The notes below the pieces were generated by a model. It searched no databases, was not told where the DNA came from, and saw nothing but the letters and a program-made list of their open reading frames with translations. This document shows positions 9,492-16,927 of a stretch of 20,894 nucleotides of DNA, piece after piece. The stretch comes from Proteromonas lacertae (Eukaryota > Sar > Bigyra > Opalinata > Proteromonadidae). The stretch's first letter is position 1. Each line of letters opens with the position of its first letter. The stretch covers positions 1-20,894 of the forward strand of contig NGBS01000102.1 of assembly GCA_002245135.1 (NCBI GenBank), written 5' to 3'. The translations under genes and the position numbers were made by a program.

Positions 9492-11164
9492 ATGTCAGCA
9501 GTAAAAAGACATTATGATCAAGTATATAACTACTTCAATACAAACGTAAGCATAACCAAGCCTAATGAAAAGTCGAAAAGAATTGAATGTAAAACATGTA
9601 AAGAAATGGTTGTATGTCATGCCACTTGCTTAAAAAGACATGTGAAAAAGTATAATATATATAGATTATAATTTATTAGCTGCAAAAAAAGTAAAATTGT
9701 TCAAGAAAAACTTGATCTAACAAAATACAATCAGAGAAAGATTAACGGTTATTTAGCTGATTTTATTATAGAGAATTCATGTAGTTTTAAGTTGATTGAA
9801 TCAAAAACATTTAAAAACTTAATCAAATCTATCAACCCTTCCATTAAACTTGGTTCAATCAAGTCTGTTAAAGATATAATTAAAGAAAAATGTGTATTAT
9901 AATAGATGGATGGACTAATACAAATAATAGATCCATCATAAATATTGCTGTGAAACAAATTAATACTTACTTTCTCGAGTCAGTATTTATTGATGAGAAT
10001 CAAACAGCCAAAAATATAGTCAAACTAATAGAGACTACGTTATTAAAGTATGGTATTACTCTTGATAAAATTGTGGCAGTTAGCAGCGACAACAACTACA
10101 CCATGAAGCGTGTAGGCAAGATAATCCAGAGTATAAACAATGCTCCTATGATTATTTGTGGCTGTATTAGCCACGCACTTAATTTAGTTTGTAAGAAAGT
10201 TTTGGAGCTTAATAAATATAAATCTATTTTAGATAAATGTAATACAATAGCTCATAAGCTAAATACGTCAGTTACGATTAGAAGAATAATATTCAATAAA
10301 TTGAAAAAGTTTATACAAATAAGAAAGGGAGTTACTACTCGCTGGAGTAGTTACTTCCAGCTTTTTAAAGGTGTGTTAGATAATCAAGAGATACTTGTAA
10401 GAATTAACTTATTAGATAAGAATGAAATACCTATAATTAAAGAATTATATAATATTACAGAATATAAATACCAAAAAGTTCAATATTTGAGTAGAGACAA
10501 TTCTACTCTTTCATTTGCATATAAAGTACTCTCTAAAGCTTAAAAGGATCTATGTAGAATGAGTAGCACAGAAAAAGAAAAAATAAGTGTAATATATCAA
10601 AAAGAGAAGAAACTAATCAATTATAGCATATTGATATTAAGTGAGTATTTAGACGTGAGTAGTTCCAAAAAATTTAATGAAAGAATTGTTAATAGTATAA
10701 AAAGATACATTTTAAATAGATTTTCTCATATTTGTGATAAAAAGCTTACAGAAGAGTTATATTATTTTGAAAATAGAATGAGATATGGAAGGTCTCCAGC
10801 TGATATTTTTGATAATTCGAAGGAAATGAATCCGAAGATATGGTACAATAGCTACGGATGTTATTTTCCCAATTTGAAAAGAATATTTGATTATCTAAAC
10901 ATAATCCCTACAAGTTCTGCATATATTGAAAGAACGTTTAGTATTGAGTCATTTATTCATAATAAAACAAGGAACAAACTCAATATTAGTTTAATTAATA
11001 ATATGATGAGAATAAAAATGAAACAACTGAATGACAGAATAAATAAAAATGAAGATAGTTATGACCATGACGATTATGATGACGATTATGATGAAGATGA
11101 TGATGAAGATGAAGAAAGTGATTATGATGAATATATCAGACCACCACAAAGTCCAACTTATTAA
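9492..11164 (+). pseudogene. hAT transposase, disabled
   Basis: Three blocks are recognisable. A BED-type zinc-finger N-terminus starts at ATG 9492 (MSAVKRHYDQVYNYF, then CKTC...C...LKRH). It continues after an in-frame stop at 9669 into a typical hAT segment (LADFIIENSCSFKLIESKTF, about 9750-9815). The frame changes near 9890, where the core begins with IIDGWT (first catalytic Asp), VSSDNN (second) and CGCISHALNLVC, then TRWSS (about 10338). A second in-frame stop at 10541 is followed, in the same frame, by the C-terminal dimerisation region (WYNSYGCYFPNLKRIFDYL; SAYIERTFS with the third acidic residue, to about 11040) and an Asp/Glu-rich tail. With two nonsense codons and one frameshift it is not functional unless introns hide some of them. 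None of the breaks has obvious splice borders. In the family the enzyme cuts and pastes the element through the terminal repeats. Confidence 0.9.
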
Positions 11165-11330
11165 TTATATTTCTTTTTTATTATTAATTTATTTTTTACA
11201 AAAATAAAAAAAAAATTTAAGATTCTATAGAATTATATCTCATATTGGTAGTTGAGCGTGAGGAAATGGACGTCCCGATAGGGTTTTGTCCCGGGACGTG
11301 TCCGTCCCTATCCCTCGTCCTGTCCCCGTC

Positions 11331-11343
11331 CTGCCGACCCCAG
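11331..11343 (-). repeat. Right terminal inverted repeat of the hAT element
   Basis: CTGCCGACCCCAG is the exact reverse complement of the left end. Upstream subterminal DNA is again rich in GTCCC/GGGAC. Confidence 0.95.
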
Positions 11344-11351
11344 GATATCGT
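11344..11351. repeat. Right 8-bp target-site duplication of the hAT element
   Basis: GATATCGT directly follows the right inverted repeat and matches 8955-8962 exactly. Confidence 0.95.
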
Positions 11352-11453
11352 ACAACTTTTACACATTTGCTAAATCTTCTATTTTATAAATCTCTATTTC
11401 TCGAAATTAGCGCTTTCATTTCAATATGCTCAGATGATATAGTATATTTGTCT

Positions 11454-11824
11454 AGATGCCTTATCGAACTTTGATATAGAGTTAATTGTGAAAAATGAGT
11501 TCAATAATTTCCATGGAAAGTTCATGGGAGTGTTCTGCTGGGACGAGCTTGTACTTCCTATACCCAAAAAGAAGAATCAATGGGGAATCATAATCAATAC
11601 ACTCACCACACAAGCTAGCCCTGATTCTATAGGTCATTGGGTGGCCTTAGTAGTTGACAATATCAAGAAGCAATTCCTGTACTATGATTCATTTGGTGAA
11701 GATCCTCAACACTTGATGAATTTAAAAAAAATTTGAAAAAATTAAAGAAGTATCATAATGAAAAGTATGAACTTAAAATCAATGGAGTACAGAATCAAAA
11801 TTCAAATACTGCCAACTGTGGTTT
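11454..11824 (+). pseudogene. Partial inverted copy of the Polinton protease region (fossil)
   Basis: This segment is nearly identical to the reverse complement of 15541-15913, with only a handful of differences, so the duplication is recent. It encodes the core of the adenain-like (C5-type) cysteine protease (landmarks FCWDELVLP, SIGHWVALVVDN, YYDSFGEDPQH and QNSNTANCG). It stops abruptly where the full-length copy continues and lacks everything upstream of the protease domain. The DNA on either side (11352-11453 and 11825 on) does not match the flanks of the other copy. It is a fragment and not a working gene. Confidence 0.9.
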
Positions 11825-11843
11825 ATTATAATAATGAAAGAAA

Positions 11844-11925
11844 GGGGGAAATAGCACAGTGTGCCATTTCCCCCTATGTGTTTTTGATTCAAAAAAAGAT
11901 CCGTTTCAATGTGTGCTATTTCCCC
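11844..11925. repeat. 31-bp near-perfect palindrome plus a third copy of its arm
   Basis: GGGGGAAATAGCACA (11844-11858) and TGTGCCATTTCCCCC (11860-11874) are reverse complements apart from one position, separated by a single G. A third copy of the arm, TGTGCTATTTCCCC, lies at 11912-11925. The shape resembles abutting ends of small terminal-inverted-repeat elements (MITE-like). No family is recognised. Confidence 0.75.
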
Positions 11926-12079
11926 ATATTGTTTTTTCATCATTAGAAACGTTTTTAATGCATAATAAATATATCAATCGATTTCTCTATTTATGCTGGG
12001 CTCATATATGCCCTTAGTTTGACTTTCTGATCATAATCGAAATTTAATTTTCTTAAAAAAATTCAAAAAACAATAATAG

Positions 12080-12131
12080 ATAGGATGGCCACCATACTGT
12101 GTGATACGACACCATATAGTGACCATCCTAT
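12080..12131. repeat. 52-bp hairpin with 17-bp arms
   Basis: The arms at 12080-12096 (ATAGGATGGCCACCATA) and 12115-12131 match as reverse complements at 15 of 17 positions. The loop holds a further small GTGT/ACAC pairing. It could be a very small foldback element or a structured RNA. Nothing tells these apart. Confidence 0.65.
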
Positions 12132-12304
12132 ATCAAATAAAACAAAATATAAAGTTCAAGCCAAATCACTTTTGAAACGCATCTATTTTTCTATTATTGA
12201 AATTTCTTATAAGACTTGTTATAATGCTAATTAATTATGTAAATTATGAAAACAACACTCCCACACAAACACAATATATCATTTGAACCAATTAGGACCA
12301 GAGA

Positions 12305-12718
12305 TTAATAATCATTTTGGTACTCTGGCTCCTCATCATCATCATCTACTATAAATTGGGAGAAGTTATCATCATCCTCATCTTCCTCTGTACTGGTGTC
12401 TTCTTCCTTTCTGTTTGAATTTCTTTTCTGATTGGTCTTCTTTCTTTTGAATCTTGGAGCTTTAGATGTACTGCACTTTCTTTTGGTGGATGCCACCTTT
12501 AACAACTTGTTGTCATCATCATCATCATCCAGATTATCAAACAACGATGCTATAGAGACTTTACTACTTACTATACTTTCAGCAGTACTTCTGTAAACAA
12601 TATCTCCTTTCGAATTCTTGTTTTCTTCTTTTTCGCATTTTGCTAAATCGTTGTCACCGAAATGTATGACATACATACAAGTCAGTTCTATCATATCCTC
12701 CATTGCATGGTCAAGCAT
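12305..12718 (-). CDS. Small acidic-basic-acidic protein, unknown function
   Basis: The 137-residue frame starts at an ATG at 12718; Met6 is an alternative start. It has no family I recognise. The middle holds a DDDDDD run, then a Lys/Arg-rich stretch (about 80-105, RFKRKKTNQKR) that could be a nuclear localisation signal. The last 35 residues are dominated by Asp and Glu. The charge pattern suggests a nuclear, DNA- or histone-contacting protein, but this is inference. It lies just downstream of 12723-13082 on the same strand and divergent from the integrase. It may be a Polinton accessory gene or the tail of a spliced gene that includes its upstream neighbour. Confidence 0.4.
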   Translation of the reverse strand: MLDHAMEDMIELTCMYVIHFGDNDLAKCEKEENKNSKGDIVYRSTAESIVSSKVSIASLFDNLDDDDDDNKLLKVASTKRKCSTSKAPRFKRKKTNQKRNSNRKEEDTSTEEDEDDDNFSQFIVDDDDEEPEYQNDY

Positions 12719-12722
12719 ACGA

Positions 12723-13082
12723 TCATACTATTGATTCAAAATTGAAATATATATTAAATGGATATACGATGCTTTTGTCCAGATCCTCTTTATACACGAT
12801 ATTGCATAGCAGGACAGACATCAACACTCTGGACATCTTTAATCTTTCATGTCGAGCATCAATCTTTTCAATTTCTGTGAATCTTTTGTACCATGTACTG
12901 AAACGCCTTATACTGAAGTTACCATTCCAGCTATAGACATATAATAATATATTATACCTATAACGTTGCAAATCTTTCTCATGTTCTACAATCGTCTTAA
13001 AATTCTCACATAAAATTTTATATATGCTCGGATTTGGATCATTAATGAAGCTGTTTTTGTATAGTATCTTCCAGTTGCTCAT
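12723..13082 (-). CDS. Small hypothetical protein, Polinton-associated
   Basis: From the ATG at 13082 the frame encodes 119 residues (MSNWKILYKNSF...NFESIV). The open frame itself runs a little further upstream, without another ATG. The protein is rich in aromatic and charged residues, shows no membrane segment and matches no family I know. Its context is the minus strand, diverging from the integrase across an AT-rich 177-bp gap and ending a few bases before the next minus-strand start. That head-to-head arrangement suggests a shared promoter region and an element-borne gene. Coding is plausible but unproven. Confidence 0.4.
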   Translation of the reverse strand: MSNWKILYKNSFINDPNPSIYKILCENFKTIVEHEKDLQRYRYNILLYVYSWNGNFSIRRFSTWYKRFTEIEKIDARHERLKMSRVLMSVLLCNIVYKEDLDKSIVYPFNIYFNFESIV

Positions 13083-13259
13083 AATAAGTGAATTGAAAGG
13101 GAAATAACGTTGAACGATGAACAAATGTTATATGTATATATGAAACGGATATATATATTTTTTAAATGTTGTTATAAAGACATATAACTCTATTAATTTA
13201 GATAATAATCATAATGAAATGAATTTCATTATTACTTTTGTTTTTTGTTTTTGGACCAT
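13083..13259. promoter_or_regulatory. Divergent promoter region between a small minus-strand gene and the integrase
   Basis: The 177-bp AT-rich gap lies between divergent genes and contains several TATATA-like strings (around 13130-13160). A bidirectional promoter is likely from position alone. No defined factor site is recognised. Confidence 0.35.
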
Positions 13260-14546
13260 ATGTTTAGCACTAATAGTTACGATCCACATTTATACAGCTC
13301 ATATAGCAACGAGAACCCATATCCTGTCAAACCGTTACCTACAAATGGTAACTTATCACTTGCAACATATATTAACCATGGAGCACCGAATATTACACAT
13401 CCAACAAGAGAGGCTTCGTATGAAGACCAAATGTCAAACCAAATTGCCCAATATCGATCACGCTTAGATGAGCTATATAAAAAATATTATTACCTCAATG
13501 AAAATGAATTTGTCAAAATGACACAACATTTGTCTAGTATAAATGACATAGCTCCACCACCAGATGTAGTACGTGAATACTTAAGGAGACAACCTGGAAA
13601 ACAAATTGTCGATTTCAAATATAAAAAAAATAATCCATTCGCAACTATCAAAAAGCCTGGGTACTTCCAAATGGATATTGTGTTTTTCTTACCTGATATG
13701 GAACATTTGTATTTTATCGAAATGAATTCAAGAAAAGTATGGGCAATATTTATGCCTAATAAATATGGTGATATTACATTGGATGCATTTCAGAAGTGGT
13801 ATTATGAAACAGATGCCTATGGAAACAAAACACATAAAAATGTGGTAAGTATCCTATCAGATGCTGATGCTAGTTTTTCAAATATCAAGAAGTTATGTGA
13901 TGCTGAAGGAATATCATATTTTCAAAAAGATGGTTCTGAGCATAAAATAGAGTCATTATTGGATAGATCAGTGAGTGTGATAAAAAGACTGTTGTACAAA
14001 CACTTGGTGGATCTGGGATATGATGCACCTACATATATGGCAGATATTGATCACAATGATAAGCATATTATACCAGATATGAATTATAAATTAAAACTCG
14101 ATAGTATAATACAGGAAGTGATAGATGACTATAACAACAAGCCATTACCAGGAATTAAAGGATATACCCCAAATGAGGTATTCCATAGTCCAGAATTACA
14201 AAAACAAATATTACAAAAATCAATTAACTACAACTTAAAGAATTATGAAAAATTGGACCATACTGGTCAAAATTTCGAAGTAGGTGATTTGGTGAGATTC
14301 AAAGAGAGAAGACGTAAAATGGATAAGAACATATACTGGTCAGACAATGTACATAAGATAATCAAGAAAAATCGATATTCATACAATTTAGGTGATATCA
14401 ATGGGAATGACATTCAAGGTTTTTCATTAATTCGATTCAAACACTATGAGTTGCAGTTAGTGAGAAAAGATGATGCACCAACCACATGGTTTAGAAAAAT
14501 ACTGGAGAGACCCAAGAGAAAGAAGGGAGACAAATCAATATTGTAA
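13260..14546 (+). CDS. Polinton integrase (rve/DDE superfamily)
   Basis: The frame is 428 residues from the ATG at 13260 and looks whole. The retroviral-type core runs from about residue 130 to 245. FQMDIVFF carries the first catalytic Asp (D139), SILSDADASF the second (D201), and acidic residues in SEHKIESLLDRSVSVIKRLL (227-246) supply the third position. NNKPLPGIKGYTPNEVF (about 300-317) is the segment that usually ends the core in this family. The C-terminus has FEVGDLVRFKERR (about 342-355), an SH3/chromo-like DNA-binding fold seen in integrases of Polintons and gypsy-like elements, and ends in a Lys/Arg-rich tail. In the family it inserts the element's DNA ends into the host chromosome. 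It is the best-preserved part of the element here. Confidence 0.9.
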   Translation: MFSTNSYDPHLYSSYSNENPYPVKPLPTNGNLSLATYINHGAPNITHPTREASYEDQMSNQIAQYRSRLDELYKKYYYLNENEFVKMTQHLSSINDIAPPPDVVREYLRRQPGKQIVDFKYKKNNPFATIKKPGYFQMDIVFFLPDMEHLYFIEMNSRKVWAIFMPNKYGDITLDAFQKWYYETDAYGNKTHKNVVSILSDADASFSNIKKLCDAEGISYFQKDGSEHKIESLLDRSVSVIKRLLYKHLVDLGYDAPTYMADIDHNDKHIIPDMNYKLKLDSIIQEVIDDYNNKPLPGIKGYTPNEVFHSPELQKQILQKSINYNLKNYEKLDHTGQNFEVGDLVRFKERRRKMDKNIYWSDNVHKIIKKNRYSYNLGDINGNDIQGFSLIRFKHYELQLVRKDDAPTTWFRKILERPKRKKGDKSIL

Positions 14547-14957
14547 CGAATAAATTTTTATTATGCTATATACTGTATATGTTGTTTTTTATTATTGGGC
14601 ATTGGATAGACTAGCTACGATGAGGGCTGCGTTTCTAATTTATAATTATTTATTTATTTATTAAATTAATTTCACAAGGAATTTATGGAAGTTTAATAAT
14701 AATTTCTACTTGGATGTGTGTTGTTTAATATTGCGCCATTGAAATTCGGCTTGAATCATCCTGGCACGGTATATCTAAATGCCCTTTTTTTTATTTAATT
14801 GGGATCTGATAGACTGTGCAAGGAAAAAAGAGTCATGCAGCTGGCATTAGTGGTTCGATTCCTAGCACAGACTATTAGTAATCCCATTTTTTTTAATTTC
14901 TTTTTTTTAAAAATATTTTATTATACATATACATATAGTATATTCTATTTTTTATAT
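14547..14957. other. Spacer downstream of the integrase
   Basis: This AT-rich stretch between the integrase and the next small plus-strand gene contains one notable structure, the B-box hairpin at 14801-14885. The remainder shows T runs and AATAAA-like strings (for example near 14547) that could serve for 3' end formation. Nothing else is recognised. Confidence 0.5.
14801..14894 (+). ncRNA. tRNA-like or SINE-like hairpin with pol III B box and T-run terminator
   Basis: The 85-base segment 14801-14885 folds into a long hairpin. GGGAT, ATAG, CTGTGC and AGGAA on the left pair with their complements on the right over about 25 bp, with few mismatches and one 2-base bulge. It contains a perfect RNA polymerase III B box, GGTTCGATTCC (14852-14862), and is followed after one base by T8 (14887-14894), a classic pol III terminator. 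The length and the ..ATCCCA end look tRNA-like, but the T stem does not pair and no anticodon arm can be drawn. It is therefore not a normal tRNA. A degenerate tRNA copy, a SINE remnant or a small pol III transcript are all possible. Confidence 0.4.
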
Positions 14958-15275
14958 ATGATTACACTACCACCACAGATTGAATATAAATTACCAGAAC
15001 TTGAATCCAAGGTAACAAAGAAATATCATTTAAGTGGTCCAGACAGATACTTGGATTTGTATAGCCTACAATTCCTTATATTTTTTTATCATCGAAAACC
15101 TATATATCAATGGTATTTTGAGTTAACACACAAAATGATTAACATGATCATGAGTCAACGTTTGATATTAGTGTTTGTAGGTCCTTGTGACTTAGGAAAT
15201 AGAGATTATCCGAAAGTTACATACACACCAACAATGAAAAAAGTAATCATTAGAATGCCACAAAGACACTTTTAA
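14958..15275 (+). CDS. Small hypothetical Polinton-borne protein
   Basis: From the ATG at 14958 the frame encodes 105 residues (MITLPPQIEYKLPELESK...). The middle is hydrophobic and aromatic (YLDLYSLQFLIFFY), followed by an FVGPCDLG loop, and it ends in a basic RMPQRHF. No family is recognised. It lies on the integrase strand and runs convergently into the minus-strand protease region across a very AT-rich gap of about 140 bp, which probably holds the 3' ends of both transcripts. I treat it as part of the element and make no claim about its integrity. Confidence 0.4.
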   Translation: MITLPPQIEYKLPELESKVTKKYHLSGPDRYLDLYSLQFLIFFYHRKPIYQWYFELTHKMINMIMSQRLILVFVGPCDLGNRDYPKVTYTPTMKKVIIRMPQRHF

Positions 15276-15413
15276 TGGTAAGATGCCAATATTCTTCAAA
15301 TGTACTCATATGGATACAGAGATGATAGAATATATTGAAACTCATACAATATTTCACCATACATAAAAAAACAGAAGAAAAGAATAATTAAGTAATAATT
15401 TATATATTATATA
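15276..15413. terminator. Convergent 3' end region
   Basis: Plus- and minus-strand genes converge here. The sequence is almost pure A and T, with TATATTATATATTATATTAA near 15400-15420, as expected for polyadenylation signals on both strands. No precise site can be assigned. Confidence 0.3.
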
Positions 15414-15913
15414 TTATATTAATCCAAATTGTTTTTTCATTAACCTAATTTTTGCTTCACCCACTATTGTATTATAGTCAGTAGCCTTTTTGAAACTACA
15501 CTGATCTCTTAAAATATTTTTCAAAAAATTAATAGCAAAAAAACCACAGTTGGCAGTATTTGAATTTTGATTCTGTACTCCATTGATTTTAAGTTCATAC
15601 TTTTCATTATGATACTTCTTTAATTTTTTCAAATTCTTTTTAAATTCTTCCAAGTGTTGAGGATCTTCACCAAATGAATCATAGTACAGGAATTGCTTTC
15701 TTGATATTGTCAACTACTAAGGCCACCCAATGACCTATAGAATCAGGGCTAGCTTGTGTGGTGAGTGTATTGATTATGATTCCCCATTGATTCTTCTTTT
15801 TGGGTATAGGAAGTACAAGCTCGTCCCAGCAGAACACTCCCATGAACTTTCCATGGAAATTATTGAACTCATTTTTCACAATTAACTCTATATCAAAGTT
15901 CGATAAGGCATCT
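15414..15913 (-). pseudogene. Polinton adenain-like (C5-type) cysteine protease region
   Basis: The protease landmarks in order are FCWDELVLP, GHWVALVVDN (catalytic His), YYDSFGEDPQH (acidic residue), NGVQNQNS (oxyanion Gln) and NCGFFAINF (catalytic Cys), as in adenovirus and Polinton maturation proteases, followed by a Lys-rich tail. In the family the enzyme cuts structural proteins during particle maturation. The domain lies at the downstream end of the minus-strand series and follows a long hydrophobic protein segment with no separate start visible, whereas Polinton proteases are usually encoded as a small stand-alone gene. The region appears recently damaged (about one break). Most of it is duplicated in inverted orientation at 11454-11824. 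Confidence 0.85.
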
Positions 15914-16878
15914 GAAGTGATACTGTTATACAAAACTTTCCTACGTGAAATTAATTTCTTTACTTTTTTATTATTTCCATTACCTATTCCAAAGTAACTC
16001 ATAGCTTCACTGAGTTGTTTTGCTTGATCTAAATTACTCACTGCTCTACCAAAATTAGTGAGTGAACTTGGAATTGTTTGTTGTGAACGTTTCACGTAGT
16101 TATCCATTTTGATTGCATTCTTGTGTTGATATGGTGTTGGTTTTAACCAGTTTAATAAACCACCTGCATCTAGCAAACCAAAACAAGCAGTCAATGCACT
16201 GAATACTGTTCCTATACCTGCAACAGTTTGTAATGTACCTGTTGGATCAGCTGCAACAGCAGTTTTTGCCATTGATGGCATAGCTTTTGATAATTCACTG
16301 ATACCTTTAACTGCTGCTGCAGCAGTTGTTGCATCACCTCCATTTGCAGCTGCAGCTACAGTTGCTGCTGTTTTTAATGTATCACCTACATTTTTTGCAT
16401 CTATATTTCCAATATTAGAAAATTTGTAGAAGAATGGAACTAATTGAAATAAGTATCGAACATATGGATGAGTATTGAACATAAATGAAACACCAAAGTT
16501 ATACAACAAGTCTACAGGTAACCATGATTTTTGAATTGCTTCAGGTAACATTGACTTAACTTTTTCTGAATTACCATAATACAAGTCAGTGATAGCAGGT
16601 AATCTACCACCTGACAGCATACGAATTATCTCATAGTAGTCGAAAATGAAGTACCACATTACATACAAGAACCCTGATGTTGGTAGTTTAGATTTTTTCC
16701 ATAACCAATAAGCTAAACATGTCATTACTATTGCACGAACATATTTCATTGCATGATCTACTTCAAACATTTGAGGAGTAACTCCACCTACCAAATATGA
16801 CTTCATTGTATAGTATATTTGTGGAAATATCCTAAATACATTCTCTACACACAGGAACAAATTACCAGCAAAACCCAT
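15914..16878 (-). CDS. Hydrophobic, Ala-rich Polinton protein upstream of the protease domain
   Basis: The open frame from the ATG at 16878 begins with several membrane-like segments (AIVMTCLAYWLW; GFLYVMWYFIFDYYEI; YLFQLVPFFYKF). It continues into an Ala/Thr/Gly-rich stretch (TAATVAAAANGGDATTAAAAVKG, roughly residues 170-195), a second hydrophobic helix (AGIGTVFSALTACFGLLDAGG) and a basic segment leading straight into the protease domain. I recognise no family. The layout of membrane anchor, flexible Ala-rich part and protease suggests a precursor from which the protease or a membrane-active peptide could be released, but that is inference. The upstream minus-strand gene (16928-18592) ends about 50 bp before this start. 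Confidence 0.55.
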
Positions 16879-16927
16879 AAAATCAGATTCACGTAATGAA
16901 TCAAGTGCTTTTTGAAACTGTGAATTT

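Larger units (their letters stand above)
8963..11343 (+). mobile_element. hAT DNA transposon, complete ends, dead transposase
   Basis: The element is 2381 bp long. Its ends are perfect 13-bp inverted repeats, CTGGGGTCGGCAG at 8963-8975 and CTGCCGACCCCAG at 11331-11343. It is flanked by a perfect 8-bp target duplication, GATATCGT (8955-8962 and 11344-11351), as expected for hAT. Both subterminal regions (about 8976-9120 and 11255-11330) are dense in GGGAC/GTCCC motifs, the kind of repeats that hAT transposases bind. The stretch 9121-9491 is AT-rich, with no coding signal. The transposase is disabled, so the copy could move only with an enzyme supplied by another copy. Perfect duplications suggest a fairly young insertion. 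It landed in AT-rich DNA between the CR genes and the Polinton part, with no gene obviously disrupted. Confidence 0.95.
11825..12304. other. Intergenic stretch with two hairpin-forming repeats
   Basis: No gene is visible here. The stretch contains the GGGGGAAATAGCACA palindrome set (11844-11925) and a second hairpin at 12080-12131. The rest is AT-rich and unremarkable. It separates the protease fragment from the convergent small minus-strand gene ending at 12305. Confidence 0.6.

Noticed and set aside
11286-11474. Plus-strand gene across the right hAT end
   Set aside because: It crosses the terminal repeat, the target duplication and the start of the protease fragment, so it is a chance open frame.
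14801-14885. A functional tRNA gene
   Set aside because: The B box and length fit, but the T stem pairs only at two positions, no anticodon arm can be drawn, and the ends pair over far more than seven bases as one long hairpin.
11454-15913. Terminal inverted repeats of a small complete Polinton
   Set aside because: The repeats begin with AG and end with CT as Polinton ends often do, but the six flanking bases on each side (TTGTCT and GAAGTG) do not match. The right copy also runs on into continuous protease-gene sequence beyond the repeat.
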